Positions 17,864 to 27,661 of a stretch of DNA of 64,000 bases are shown here, in pieces; positions within the stretch are counted from its first letter, which is position 1; every line of letters begins with the position of its first letter. The notes under the pieces were generated by a model. It had not been told where the DNA came from, did not search any database, and saw nothing but the letters and a program-made list of their open reading frames with translations. Source of the DNA: Flavobacterium sp. KMS (GTDB lineage Bacteria > Bacteroidota > Bacteroidia > Flavobacteriales > Flavobacteriaceae); NCBI RefSeq assembly GCF_000813005.1, contig NZ_JSYP01000019.1:1-64000 (forward strand), given 5' to 3'. Made by a program: the position numbers and the translations under genes.

Positions 17864-18814
17864 TTAATCGTTGTTTTCAATTTGTTTGTAAGCATCAATT
17901 ACTTTTTTCACCAATCGATGGCGTACAATATCTTTATCATCAAGATAGATAATACCAATGCCTTCTACATCTTTAAGAACCAATATAGCTTCTTTAAGTC
18001 CAGAAATAGTTCGGCGTGGTAAATCGACCTGACCAGGATCTCCTGTAATCATGAATTTAGCATTTTTCCCCATACGGGTCAGGAACATTTTCATTTGAGA
18101 ATGTGTTGTGTTTTGTGCTTCATCCAAAATTACAAATGCATTATCTAGTGTACGCCCACGCATAAAGGCAAGTGGAGCAATCTGGATAATTCCTTTTAAA
18201 ATGTAATCCTCTAGTTTTTCATTTGGCAACATATCGCGCAAAGCATCATAAAGAGGTTGCATGTATGGATCTAGTTTTTCTTTCATATCGCCAGGTAAAA
18301 ATCCGAGGTTCTCCCCTGCTTCTACTGCTGGTCGTGTAAGTATGATCCTTTTTACTTCTTTATCTTTAAGTGCTTTAACAGCCATTGCAACACCCGTATA
18401 CGTTTTTCCTGTTCCAGCTGGTCCAACTGCAAATACCATATCATTTTTTTTAATGGTATCGACCAATAATTGTTGGTTAGGCGTCATGGCCTTGATAATT
18501 TTACCAGCAACTCCATGAACTAATATTTTGTCATGATCGTATGCCTTTTTTTCATCCTGACCATCGCTCATAATCACACGTTCAATTACATTATCATCAA
18601 TGTTGTTGTATCGGGTAAAATGAAGCATCAATCTTTGAAATCTTTTCTCGAATTCATCTAAGACTTCTTTTTCGCCAAACGCCTTTAAAGTCGTCCCTCT
18701 CGCTACTATTTTAAGCTTTGGGTAGTACTTTTTAATTATTTCAAGATGAGTGTCTTGAGCGCCCCAAAAGTCTTTTGGAGCGATGTCTATTAGCTCGATT
18801 ATTCTTTCGTTCAA
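17864..18814 (-). CDS. PhoH family protein (PhoH-like ATPase)
   Basis: A 316-residue cytosolic ATPase. An N-terminal KH-like region (about 20-75) precedes the PhoH core with Walker A GPAGTGKT (about 130-138) and Walker B VILDEAQNTT, then the ITGDPGQVDLP motif. The family is linked to RNA metabolism and, in some bacteria, partners YbeY in ribosome maintenance. No ybeY is present here. The start is the first ATG of the frame. Confidence 0.93.
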   Translation of the reverse strand: MNERIIELIDIAPKDFWGAQDTHLEIIKKYYPKLKIVARGTTLKAFGEKEVLDEFEKRFQRLMLHFTRYNNIDDNVIERVIMSDGQDEKKAYDHDKILVHGVAGKIIKAMTPNQQLLVDTIKKNDMVFAVGPAGTGKTYTGVAMAVKALKDKEVKRIILTRPAVEAGENLGFLPGDMKEKLDPYMQPLYDALRDMLPNEKLEDYILKGIIQIAPLAFMRGRTLDNAFVILDEAQNTTHSQMKMFLTRMGKNAKFMITGDPGQVDLPRRTISGLKEAILVLKDVEGIGIIYLDDKDIVRHRLVKKVIDAYKQIENND

Positions 18815-19126
18815 ATGAGGTAGTTTTAAATTAAAATTAATTTTTTATAAATCAAATGGCTGTCGGGTTCTTTTTTAGTTTTCAGTCCCAGTGTTCAGTT
18901 TCAGTTACCATTTATATTTTCAACGAAATCTCACTTCTTTAAAAAAATGCTATTTCGTTTATAAACTGAATACTGTAACTATAAACTAAGACTACTATAA
19001 TTTTACTTATTTTTAAAATACAATTTATCTTTTCTTTCCTTCCATTTTGCGTTTACTATTATTAGCTTTGCATTTCTCAAATTTAATGAAAATTAGATTT
19101 AAATACTATCAATAGTTATAAACAAA
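18815..19126. other. Intergenic stretch between divergent phoH and DUF62 genes
   Basis: It contains a CAGT-rich repeat patch (about 18880-18910) with a partner near 18962-18985. An inverted AACGAAAT/ATTTCGTT pair lies between. A TAGCTTTG box at 19063-19070, 57 bases before the DUF62 start, could be a -7 element, but no well-spaced -33 partner was found. No gene is seen. Confidence 0.5.
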
Positions 19127-19960
19127 ATGATGTCAATAATTACCCTTACTACCGATTACGGCTTAAAAGACCACTTTGTAGGCGCGCTGAAAGGGAAAAT
19201 ATTATCCGAATATTCCGAAGCTACAATTGTAGACATTTCACATGACATCGATCCATTTAATACAACCGAAGCAAGTTATATTATTGGTGCATCTTATTTT
19301 AGTTTCCCTAAAGGAACCGTACACCTTATTGGTGTCGATATAGAGCGCAATAAAGAGAACCAACATATAGCAATGCAATGGAACGATCATTACTTTATTT
19401 GCGCCGATAATGGTATATTAAGTATGCTTACGCAAAAGATTGTTCCGCAAAAAATAGTTTTCATTAATATACACGACCGATTACCAGGTGATGCCAGCGA
19501 TCTGGATGTTTTTATAAAAGTTGCCTGTCATATCGCCAAAGGTGGTTTGCTAAATGTTATTGGAAAAGAAACACAAAGCATCAAGCAAATAACCGAACTA
19601 CAGTCGATAGTAGGAAACGATGGGAATTCGCTAAAAGGATATGTATCCTATATTGACCATTTTGGTAACGTAGTAACTAATATTTCCAAAAGACAATTTC
19701 TGGAAGTCGCACGAGGACGTCCTTATGAGATTGTGATGAAACCCAAAAGCATCAAAACTATTTTACCAAATTACTCGGCAATAGCCAGTTCCGAAAAATA
19801 TCCTATCAAAACTTATGAAGGAGAAAAACTAGCTATTTTTAACGAAGCAGGTTTTCTAGAAATTGCTATTTTCAGAAGTAATCCATCAAAAGTTGGTTCA
19901 GCAAATAGTTTACTAGGTCTTAATTATCGTGATACAATTTTAATTCAGTTTAAGAATTAA
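19127..19960 (+). CDS. SAM hydroxide adenosyltransferase (DUF62 family)
   Basis: A 277-residue protein of the chlorinase/fluorinase fold. Housekeeping members hydrolyse S-adenosylmethionine to adenosine and methionine. Seen are the N-terminal ITLTTDYGLKDHFVGALKG motif, DISHDIDPF, the HLIGVDIERN segment and the ADNGILS motif. The C-terminal domain carries GYVSYIDHFGNVVTNI. The frame begins ATGATG, so the true start may be 19127 or 19130. It is placed alone, with no SAM pathway genes next to it. Confidence 0.9.
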   Translation: MMSIITLTTDYGLKDHFVGALKGKILSEYSEATIVDISHDIDPFNTTEASYIIGASYFSFPKGTVHLIGVDIERNKENQHIAMQWNDHYFICADNGILSMLTQKIVPQKIVFINIHDRLPGDASDLDVFIKVACHIAKGGLLNVIGKETQSIKQITELQSIVGNDGNSLKGYVSYIDHFGNVVTNISKRQFLEVARGRPYEIVMKPKSIKTILPNYSAIASSEKYPIKTYEGEKLAIFNEAGFLEIAIFRSNPSKVGSANSLLGLNYRDTILIQFKN

Positions 19961-20104
19961 CCAACAAAATTTAGAGTTTAATCCCAATAACTTTTAGATT
20001 CTTAAAAATAGTTTCTCATAACAAGATAAATATTAATAGAAAGAATAATCTATTTTGGTATTTTTGCGCGCATATAAGCCATTTCTCAATCTAAAATTAT
20101 AAAA

Positions 20105-20401
20105 ATGTTTGTTCGAATAGTAAAAATGAGTTTTCACGAAGAGAAAATCCCTGCTTTCATGGAAAATTTTAATAGTGTAAAAGACAAAATACGAAATGCT
20201 CCCGGAAATCGTTTTTTAGAATTGTATCAAGACAAAGACAATAAAAATATATTTTTCACATATAGTTATTGGGAAACCGAAGCCGACTTGGAAAATTACA
20301 GGCAATCGGAACTTTTTAATACGGTTTGGACATTTACCAAAGCCTTATTCAATGCAAAACCCGAAGCCTGGAGTGTAGACAAATTAGTTTCATTGGTTTA
20401 A
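20105..20401 (+). CDS. Antibiotic biosynthesis monooxygenase (ABM) domain protein
   Basis: A 98-residue single-domain dimeric alpha/beta barrel protein. Seen are an N-terminal MFVRIVKMSF strand, the FLELYQDKDNKNIFFTYSYWETEADLENYRQS block and the terminal helix with FTKALF. Relatives act as small quinol or haem-degrading monooxygenases without cofactors. The exact substrate is not inferable. A TATTTTTG box at 20059-20066 may be its -7 element. Confidence 0.82.
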   Translation: MFVRIVKMSFHEEKIPAFMENFNSVKDKIRNAPGNRFLELYQDKDNKNIFFTYSYWETEADLENYRQSELFNTVWTFTKALFNAKPEAWSVDKLVSLV

Positions 20402-20741
20402 GAATGGACAATATTAAAATAAAAAATTGAACCATTAAGAGATTAAGAAAATTAAGCTATATCAAAAAAACTTGATTAATTAGAAGAGAAAAAAAATATT
20501 TTAATCTGAGTAATCTACAATAAAAAAATCAAACCATTAAGAGATTAAGGAAAATAAAGAGTTTATGAGTTTTTATGCCACAGATTATCAAGATTAAAAA
20601 GATTTCATCCCGAAGCATTGGGATTGCGACCTTTGCGAAATCTTTGCGGTTAATTTTTCTACCACAGATTAGAAAACTTTAAACATTAAACTTTTAAACA
20701 AAATACAACGAATACCCGAATAAACAAATTAACGTTAGAAT
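20402..20741. repeat. Gene-free stretch with repeated words
   Basis: ACCATTAAGAGATTAAG occurs twice (about 20430 and 20536). It is followed by CCACAGATTATCAAGATTAAAAAG, a CCCGAAGCATTGGGA hairpin and GACCTTTGCGAAATCTTTGCGGTTAA, which is an inverted relative of the CGCAAAG repeats at 16478. No gene is seen. Confidence 0.6.
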
Positions 20742-21467
20742 ATGAAATCAATCGTTTTACGAGAAATAAAATCCTTTTTTGGATCTCCCATTGGCTATTT
20801 GGTCATTGCAATCTTCCTGATTAGTAATGGCTTATTTTTATGGGTTTTTCAAGGAGAATACAACATCCTTAATACTGGTTTTGCCGACCTTACTCCTTTC
20901 TTTACTTTGGCACCATGGATTTTAACATTCCTGATCCCGGCAGTAACCATGCGTAGTTTTTCTGATGAGAAAAAACAAGGCACAATCGAATTATTACTTA
21001 CAAAACCATTGAGCATTTGGCAAATTGTAAACGGAAAATTTATTGGTTCATTACTTTTAATCATAATGGCTATTATTCCAACATTTATATATGTAAAAGT
21101 AGTTTCTAGTTTAGGATTACCAGAAGGAAACATAGATATGGGAAGTACAATTGGTTCGTATTTTGGATTATTATTCCTGATTGCAGCTTATACCGCTATC
21201 GGAATTTTTACTTCTACATTATCCGAAAATCAAATCGTAGCTTTTATTATAGCAGTATTTTTATGCTTCTTCTTTTATTTTGGTTTCGAAGGTCTATCGA
21301 CTATAGTTCCTGGATTCATGAATGTGATTTCATCATTAGGAATGCAAAATCATTTTAAGAGTATGAGCCGAGGCGTTATCGATACACGCGATGTAATTTA
21401 TTTTTTAAGTATAACGGTGCTTTTCCTTTCGTTTACTGTATATCAACTAAAATCTTTTAAATCGTAA
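20742..21467 (+). CDS. gldF: Gliding motility ABC transporter permease GldF
   Basis: A 241-residue integral membrane protein with six predicted membrane helices, of the ABC-2 type permease class. It matches GldF: an N-terminal MKSIVLREIKSFFGSPIGYLV, then RSFSDEKKQGTIELLLTKPLS and a C-terminal ring of helices. GldF works with GldG and the ATPase GldA in a transporter needed for gliding in Flavobacterium; gldA is not in this window. Its stop codon overlaps the gldG start by one base (TAATG), indicating coupled translation. Confidence 0.94.
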   Translation: MKSIVLREIKSFFGSPIGYLVIAIFLISNGLFLWVFQGEYNILNTGFADLTPFFTLAPWILTFLIPAVTMRSFSDEKKQGTIELLLTKPLSIWQIVNGKFIGSLLLIIMAIIPTFIYVKVVSSLGLPEGNIDMGSTIGSYFGLLFLIAAYTAIGIFTSTLSENQIVAFIIAVFLCFFFYFGFEGLSTIVPGFMNVISSLGMQNHFKSMSRGVIDTRDVIYFLSITVLFLSFTVYQLKSFKS

Positions 21468-23152
21468 TGAAAATTTCTTCTCAAAAAAATATTAAAACGT
21501 TACTCATTACGGTTATAATTTTAATTGTCTTAAATATTGCGGGTACATTTGTATTTCACCGTTTTGATTTAACAAAAGACAAAAGATATACTTTATCACC
21601 TACTTCATTAAGCATTATCAAACAGGTTCATAATCCGTTGTCTATAAAAATTTATATGCAAGGCGATTTACCTGCCGAGTTTAAACGTTTGGAACAAGAA
21701 ACTCAGCAATTATTAGAAGAGTTTCAGGCTTATAATAAAAATATTGTTTTTGAATTCGTTAATCCTCTGGAAAACGAAGACGAAAGCATGGATATGGTTA
21801 AAGAGTTATATCGCAAAGGACTTACTCCTATAAACATAACTGTAGATGACAAAGGAAAACAATCGCAAGCAATGGTTTTTCCTTGGGCAATTGCAGTCTA
21901 TAATAACAAAGAGGTAAATATCCCTTTATTAAAAAACCAAATGGGAGCTTCGACTACTCAAAAAGTAATTGGTTCTGTACAGCATTTAGAATATTCTATT
22001 GCCGATGCATTGAATAAAATTACCAAAGAGAAACAAAAAAAGGTCGCAATAATAAGAGGAAATGGCGAAATGAAAGAGATTTTCATGGCAAAATTCCTGA
22101 TGCAAATTCGCGAAAGTTATCACATTGGTCCATTTACTTTAGATTCTGTTGCAAAAAATCCAATTGGAACTTTAGATGCTTTACAAAAATATGATTTAGC
22201 TATTATTGCTAAACCTACAGAAGCATTTACAGATGGCGAAAAACAAGTTCTTGATCAGTTTATCATAAACGGAGGAAAAACTTTATGGCTTGTAGATCAG
22301 GTAAACGCCGAAATGGATAGTTTATACAATCAATCTGGAGCTACACTGGCTTACCCGAGAGATTTAAATCTTAATGACATGTTCTTTAAATACGGATTCA
22401 GAATTAACCCTGATTTGGTAAAAGACGAACAAGGAAGTCCTATTAAACTGGCTACGGGCGAACAAGGAAGCGCAACTCAATATCAGGATTTCATTTGGAA
22501 ATTTGCTCCTCAAGTTAAACCTGAAAGCAGACATCCGATTGTAAAAAATCTTGGCGGGATAAAATTTGATTTTGCAAACCCAATTGATACCTTAAAAAAT
22601 AGTATTAAAAAAACGGTTCTTTTGCAATCATCACCTTATTCTAAAAAAATTGGAACTCCTGCCGAAATCAATTTGAATATAGTAACCGAAGAAGCTTCGC
22701 CAAAAGATTACATAAACAAAGGAAATATCCCTCTATCAGTTTTATTAGAAGGCGATTTCCATTCGATGTATGAAAATCGTGTTTTACCATTTGAACAAAA
22801 AACATTTCAAACAAAAGGAAAAACAACCAAAATGATTGTAATTTCTGATGGAGATTTAGTGCGCAATCAGCTAGATAAAAATTTAACTCCTGTAGAATTA
22901 GGTTACGACCAACGTTCAGGAAATTTATACGACAACAAAGATTTCTTAATGAATTGTGTTAATTATTTACTAGACGACACAGGACTTATTAACATTAGAA
23001 GCAAGGATCTTAATTTACCTTTATTAGACAAAGAAAAGGTTTATCAAGAGTATACCATTACGCAATTCATAACTATCGGACTACCAATTCTAATATTATT
23101 GGTCTTTGGGCTTGTATTTACTTTCCTTCGTAAAAGAAAATACAGCAAATAG
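21467..23152 (+). CDS. gldG: Gliding motility ABC transporter component GldG
   Basis: A 561-residue protein with one membrane helix at the N-terminus (about 10-30) and one at the C-terminus (about 535-556). The large outer domain between them is of the GldG/IFT52-like fold. The opening with HRFDLTKDKRYTLSPTSLSI and the later GGKTLWLVDQV segment are typical. It is co-transcribed with gldF. It probably forms the periplasmic part of the transporter. dnaN follows after about 110 bases, an arrangement also known in other flavobacteria. Confidence 0.94.
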   Translation: MKISSQKNIKTLLITVIILIVLNIAGTFVFHRFDLTKDKRYTLSPTSLSIIKQVHNPLSIKIYMQGDLPAEFKRLEQETQQLLEEFQAYNKNIVFEFVNPLENEDESMDMVKELYRKGLTPINITVDDKGKQSQAMVFPWAIAVYNNKEVNIPLLKNQMGASTTQKVIGSVQHLEYSIADALNKITKEKQKKVAIIRGNGEMKEIFMAKFLMQIRESYHIGPFTLDSVAKNPIGTLDALQKYDLAIIAKPTEAFTDGEKQVLDQFIINGGKTLWLVDQVNAEMDSLYNQSGATLAYPRDLNLNDMFFKYGFRINPDLVKDEQGSPIKLATGEQGSATQYQDFIWKFAPQVKPESRHPIVKNLGGIKFDFANPIDTLKNSIKKTVLLQSSPYSKKIGTPAEINLNIVTEEASPKDYINKGNIPLSVLLEGDFHSMYENRVLPFEQKTFQTKGKTTKMIVISDGDLVRNQLDKNLTPVELGYDQRSGNLYDNKDFLMNCVNYLLDDTGLINIRSKDLNLPLLDKEKVYQEYTITQFITIGLPILILLVFGLVFTFLRKRKYSK

Positions 23153-23166
23153 ATGTTAATAAAAAA

Positions 23167-23199
23167 TTTGGGATACTAGGATTGTTTACGATATATTTG
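23167..23199 (+). promoter_or_regulatory. Promoter of dnaN
   Basis: TTTG (23167-23170), a gap of 21 bases and TATATTTG (23192-23199) form a Bacteroidota-type promoter about 60 bases before the dnaN start. Confidence 0.65.
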
Positions 23200-23260
23200 T
23201 AAAAATGTATTCTAGTCATTTTCCAAGCTAAAATATATACCAAAAAATAAAACAAAAGAG

Positions 23261-24379
23261 ATGAAATTTATAGTATCGAGTTCGTACTTATTAAAGCAAT
23301 TACAAGTTTTAGGTAGTGTAATCAATAGTAACAATACGTTACCTATTTTAGACAACTTTCTATTTGAATTAGACAATAATGAATTAACAGTTTCTTCATC
23401 GGATCTTGAAACGACGATGTCTGCAACTTTAGCGATTGATTCTACGAGCAAAGGAAGTGTTGCAATCCCTGCAAAATTATTACTAGAAATTCTTAAAACA
23501 TTTCCAGAACAACCTTTAACATTTACTGTTGAAGATAATAATACTGTAGAAATTAGTTCTAACTCAGGAAAATATGCATTAGCATATGCAGCTGGAGAAG
23601 AATTTCCTAAATCAGTAAACCTAGAAGAGCCTTCAGTTACTCTAGTTCCATCAGATGTTTTGGCTACAGCTATTAGCAAAACAATATTTGCTGCTGGTAA
23701 TGACGATTTACGTCCGGTAATGTCTGGAGTTTTCTTCCAGTTTTCGCCAGAAGGATTAATATTTGTTGCTACAGATGCTCACAAATTAGTAAAGTATGCT
23801 CGTACAGATGTAAAAGCATCACAAGTTGCTGATTTTATTATGCCAAAGAAACCTTTAAATATCTTAAAAAGTATCTTAGGAGCTTCTGATGCTGAAGTAA
23901 AAATCGAATACAACGATTCTAATGCTACTTTCTCATTCGATAACTACATTTTGATGTGTCGTTTAATCGATGGGAAATATCCAAACTACGAAGCAGTAAT
24001 TCCAAAAGAGAACCCAAACAAGTTAATGATTGACCGTTCTTTATTTTTAAGTTCAGTACGTCGTGTGGCTATTTTCTCTAATAAAACTACACACCAAATT
24101 CGTTTGAAAATCGCTGGAGCAGAATTAAATGTTTCTGCCGAAGATATTGATTACTCAAACAAAGCCGAAGAAAGATTGACTTGTGATTACCAAGGTGATG
24201 ACTTACAAATCGGATTCAACTCACGTTTCCTTACCGAAATGTTGACAAACTTACAATCAGATATGATTATGTTGGAAATGTCTTTACCAAACAGAGCAGG
24301 AATCCTAACTCCTGTAGATGGTTTAGAAGATGGAGAAACAGTAACCATGTTGGTTATGCCGGTAATGCTAAATAGTTAA
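23261..24379 (+). CDS. dnaN: DNA polymerase III beta subunit (sliding clamp)
   Basis: A 372-residue clamp protein that tethers the replicative polymerase to DNA. The three-domain pattern is visible: MKFIVSSSYLLKQLQVLGSVI at the start, the NNTLPILDNFLFEL segment, FAAGNDDLRPVMSGVFF in the second domain, DGKYPNYEAVIP in the third and the closing VMPVMLNS. Length is standard. It has its own promoter and a terminator about 100 bases downstream. Confidence 0.97.
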   Translation: MKFIVSSSYLLKQLQVLGSVINSNNTLPILDNFLFELDNNELTVSSSDLETTMSATLAIDSTSKGSVAIPAKLLLEILKTFPEQPLTFTVEDNNTVEISSNSGKYALAYAAGEEFPKSVNLEEPSVTLVPSDVLATAISKTIFAAGNDDLRPVMSGVFFQFSPEGLIFVATDAHKLVKYARTDVKASQVADFIMPKKPLNILKSILGASDAEVKIEYNDSNATFSFDNYILMCRLIDGKYPNYEAVIPKENPNKLMIDRSLFLSSVRRVAIFSNKTTHQIRLKIAGAELNVSAEDIDYSNKAEERLTCDYQGDDLQIGFNSRFLTEMLTNLQSDMIMLEMSLPNRAGILTPVDGLEDGETVTMLVMPVMLNS

Positions 24380-24477
24380 CATTTAATTATGTTTTTGTTA
24401 TATTAGATTTTTGATATTCAAATATAATACTTATTATTGCATAACAATTACGCTATTAACCAACCATTTTTATACTT

Positions 24478-24517
24478 AAAAAACCGCAACTTCTTTTAGA
24501 AATTGCGGTTTTTTTAT
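24478..24517 (+). terminator. Rho-independent terminator of dnaN
   Basis: AAAAACCGCAA pairs with TTGCGGTTTTT and is followed by more T and A. It lies about 100 bases past the dnaN stop codon. Confidence 0.88.
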
Positions 24518-24844
24518 TTTGTTGAAGTTCTATAGCTAAGGTTAGTAGATAAGAAAAAAAAGCATTTCGCTAAGATTCACAAAGAGGTATCACAAAGGGT
24601 CACTAAGTTTTCTTCAATATTGCCTTTCTGAGCATCCTGAAACTTCGGGAGAAGAATTCTCATTAGTAACTCTACAAAGATTATGTATAGACTGCGCGCC
24701 CTTCTCCCGAAGTTTCGGAACGCTCAGGGTGACAAAGGAAATATAGCTTTTACTCTACATGTAGTCTTTACTCTATTATCTAATATCTTTTTTTCTTAAC
24801 TCTACTCTCTTGCATCTATCATCTTTCTTCTCCCATCTTTCCGC
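24518..24844. repeat. Gene-free stretch with a long imperfect inverted repeat
   Basis: The left arm at about 24623-24654 (CCTTTCTGAGCATCC..GAAACTTCGGGAGAAG) pairs imperfectly with the right arm at 24701-24738 (CTTCTCCCGAAGTTTCGGAA..CTCAGGGTGACAAAGG). Upstream lie CACAAAG/CACTAAG repeat words. The GTCACCCTGAGC type of text is common between genes in this bacterial group. No gene is seen. Confidence 0.65.
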
Positions 24845-26617
24845 CTAAATCACGCCCATTTTTTGCATCAAGAAAGTAGCGCTTTTATTTTTGCAGATAC
24901 CTTCACGGAGTTTATAATCAAAATGTAGATCATTATTTTTTATCTCAACCTCAAAACATTGATTCGTTAAGATATCAGGATATTCATTTGTAGTTAAGCA
25001 AACTTCGATATCGTGAGTTGCGATTGCACCAATTGCTTTTTTTGCAATTACCTTTTTTACAACCTCGATAGTTCCGTTACGCTTATCATCGGAATTTGTT
25101 CCTCTTAAAATCTCATCTAAGAGCACAAAAGCAGGTTTATCCTCCAGTGCATCCATAATTTGTTTTAAACGCTTAATTTCGGCAAAAAAGTACGATTCAC
25201 TATCAGATAAGGAATCTGATAGACGCATCGAAACCAAAACTGGCAACGGATGCATTGTAGCTTTATTTGCGCATACTACAGAACCTATTCCACCTAAAAC
25301 CATATTAATACCTAAGCTACGCAAAAAGGTGCTTTTTCCAGACATATTCGACCCCGTAAGTATCATAAACGATTCTGGGAAAAATTGCACTTCATTCCCT
25401 ACTCTAGTTTCTGGATTTAATAATGGATGATTTAGATTAGAAAAACCAATTTTAAAATCTGTATTCAGTTCAGGAAACACAAAATCTTGATTGTTATGAG
25501 AAAAATTGGCTAAGCTATTTAGCATTTCAAATTCACCAATTACATTTAGCCATTCTTCCAGAACAGATGCGTGATTGGTTTTCCAATATAAAAGATTTTT
25601 TAAAACATGAAGATTGAACAAAAAAGTACCATTAAACAACAAAGCAGATACAAAATTATTGATTGTATCCATGTTCGAAAACAACTCCGACAATTGTTTT
25701 AAATGAATACTTGCTTTAGCATTCTTATAAACTAACTTATTTTGTAGTTTAATTAATTTATCTGATTTAAAAGTTTCGTTTTCAATCTCCTTAACCAATA
25801 AACCATATTGTTTGATAATTGTATCAATATTCTCGGCTTTAGCAATTTCAGTTTGAATTCTTTTAAAGAACATACCTAAAATTGTCGTGTTCAGAATAAA
25901 TGTAAAAGTAATGTAAGATAAAAAAGTAACATTTGAAGTTATAAAATAAGCAATTAATAACGCTCCAAAAGTAGCTGGCAGAACATACATTAATATAGAC
26001 ATCATTTTTGAAATAGGAGCACTTTTACCATCCTTCCAATTTAGTAATGCCTGATAAGCTTCTTTAGTATCTCGTCCTAATACTGCAAGCGCTAAAAACT
26101 TCTGACGCCAATCTAGCTTAGATTCAAGTTCATGTATCGCATCTTGGTTTTTGGTAATTTCGTCATTAGTTAAATTATGTAATAACTGATTTGCCAATGT
26201 TTTCTTTCCAACAAAAGTTCCTGTTCTATTAAGACTTTGAAATAAAGAATGTTCTCCAAAAATATCTAAATCATAAGCATATGGATGATGAAAGTCGATA
26301 AACTCTTGTCCGTTTTCAAAAGGAAGTTTTTCTCTTTTTAAGAAAGTTATTTCGTTTTTATTAATCTTTAAAAGTGTTTCTGTAAGTTTCTTTTTAAAAG
26401 ACAACTTCGCATGAATACGCATTAAAACAATAAAACCAATGAATAATAAAGCTGCAGAAACAAGATATACTGTAGCATCTGTTTTGATATAATAATAACC
26501 TAAAACCAAACAGGAAACAATACTCAAAAGTCGTAATAAACTAATGCTATTGTATTTTTTATTAATTGCACTTAAAGCATCTGAATAACTGCTAACATTC
26601 TTTTTATATTCTTCCAT
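24845..26617 (-). CDS. Membrane-anchored MutS-like ATPase
   Basis: A 590-residue protein with the MutS clamp and ATPase domains but without the mismatch-reading N-terminal domain. Two membrane helices lie at about 28-70, and two more at about 205-250. The C-terminal ATPase has Walker A TGSNMSGKSTFLRS (about 422-432), Walker B VLLDEILRGTNSDDK and the ATHD switch. This form is widespread in Bacteroidota. A role in mismatch repair is not established, and the membrane segments argue against it. It is a minus-strand single gene. Confidence 0.88.
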   Translation of the reverse strand: MEEYKKNVSSYSDALSAINKKYNSISLLRLLSIVSCLVLGYYYIKTDATVYLVSAALLFIGFIVLMRIHAKLSFKKKLTETLLKINKNEITFLKREKLPFENGQEFIDFHHPYAYDLDIFGEHSLFQSLNRTGTFVGKKTLANQLLHNLTNDEITKNQDAIHELESKLDWRQKFLALAVLGRDTKEAYQALLNWKDGKSAPISKMMSILMYVLPATFGALLIAYFITSNVTFLSYITFTFILNTTILGMFFKRIQTEIAKAENIDTIIKQYGLLVKEIENETFKSDKLIKLQNKLVYKNAKASIHLKQLSELFSNMDTINNFVSALLFNGTFLFNLHVLKNLLYWKTNHASVLEEWLNVIGEFEMLNSLANFSHNNQDFVFPELNTDFKIGFSNLNHPLLNPETRVGNEVQFFPESFMILTGSNMSGKSTFLRSLGINMVLGGIGSVVCANKATMHPLPVLVSMRLSDSLSDSESYFFAEIKRLKQIMDALEDKPAFVLLDEILRGTNSDDKRNGTIEVVKKVIAKKAIGAIATHDIEVCLTTNEYPDILTNQCFEVEIKNNDLHFDYKLREGICKNKSATFLMQKMGVI

Positions 26618-26760
26618 TGATTTAAAGTAATTATCCCTTTTTTAGAAATTATATTGAAATACAAATATAAGTTTACAGTGACGAAATAACTACTTTAAAC
26701 ACTAGGAAATAATTAATAATTTCTCATCGCAATGAAAGCTTTATACTTATTTATATAAAG

Positions 26761-26803
26761 TAGCAGAGACGCAAAGAAAATAATTTACTTTGCGTCTCTG
26801 CTA
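26761..26803 (-). terminator. Long-stem terminator of the universal stress gene
   Basis: Perfect 16-base arms (TAGCAGAGACGCAAAG and its complement) lie around an 11-base loop, 25 bases after the stop codon at 26828. On the minus strand CTTTATAT follows. The stem contains the word GACGCAAAG of the dispersed repeat family. Confidence 0.75.
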
Positions 26804-26827
26804 TAGAATTTAGAAATCAACTCAAAA

Positions 26828-27661
26828 CTATTGTTCGTGCATAATCAAAACCGGAATCGCTATATCCTTTGTCAATTTCTTAGTAAAACTAGGATGAAAT
26901 AAACTTTCGAAAAAACTACGTTTATAAGCAATCATCGCTAAAACATCAATGTCTTTATATAAAACAAAATCCAGAATTGTTTCTTTAACCTCTTCACATG
27001 GAAGTACCAAAAACTGAATAGGCTCATCTTTAAAGTCAGCTTCCCATTCTTTAATCGTAGCATCAGACACATCAGTATTCTGAGTTCTCACATACAAACA
27101 TTTAACTTTGGCATTCATTTTTTTGGCTATGGTCAAAACTTTATGAAGTTCTTTTTTATCTTTCTCACGGTAACGTGTAGTAAATCCGATAGTTTTTACT
27201 TTCTTAAATTCAGACTCTCCAGGAACACATAAAATAGGCACTTCTACCCCAGATATTACAGCATCTGTATTAGTCCCTAAGAAAAAGTTTTCCCAGCCCG
27301 AAATACCAGAAGTTCCCATTACCACAAAATCTATACTATCCTCTTTAATGGCTTTTTTCATGTTGTAAACCAAATCACCATCCATCAAGCGGTGATTCAT
27401 TACAATATCATCCAGATTACGTCCTTCGGCAATTTCGCGAAGTTTTGGAATCTGATCTTTAAACATTTCGAATTTAGACAACTCTAATGAATTATATATT
27501 ATTGCAAAATTTTCTGGAAAAAACTGACTGTCGTAAACCGGAATCTCAAAAGTGTGCAACAAAACGAGTTCTCCTTTAACTTGTTTTGCAAATTCTAAAG
27601 CATGTACAAAAGCATTTGTAGCTACTTCAGAAAAATCGGTGGGGAATAATATTCTTTTCAT
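26828..27661 (-). CDS. Universal stress protein, two-domain form
   Basis: A 277-residue tandem UspA protein. The first domain has MKRILFPTDFSEVATNAFVHALEFAK and the FVVMGTSGISGWENFFLGTNTDAVI nucleotide-binding loop (G-2X-G-9X-G(S/T) type). The second domain (about 145-277) is more diverged, with DVLAMIAYKRSFFESLFHPSFTKKL, and probably does not bind ATP in the same way. It is cytosolic, and its stress role is inferred from the family. Confidence 0.88.
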   Translation of the reverse strand: MKRILFPTDFSEVATNAFVHALEFAKQVKGELVLLHTFEIPVYDSQFFPENFAIIYNSLELSKFEMFKDQIPKLREIAEGRNLDDIVMNHRLMDGDLVYNMKKAIKEDSIDFVVMGTSGISGWENFFLGTNTDAVISGVEVPILCVPGESEFKKVKTIGFTTRYREKDKKELHKVLTIAKKMNAKVKCLYVRTQNTDVSDATIKEWEADFKDEPIQFLVLPCEEVKETILDFVLYKDIDVLAMIAYKRSFFESLFHPSFTKKLTKDIAIPVLIMHEQ

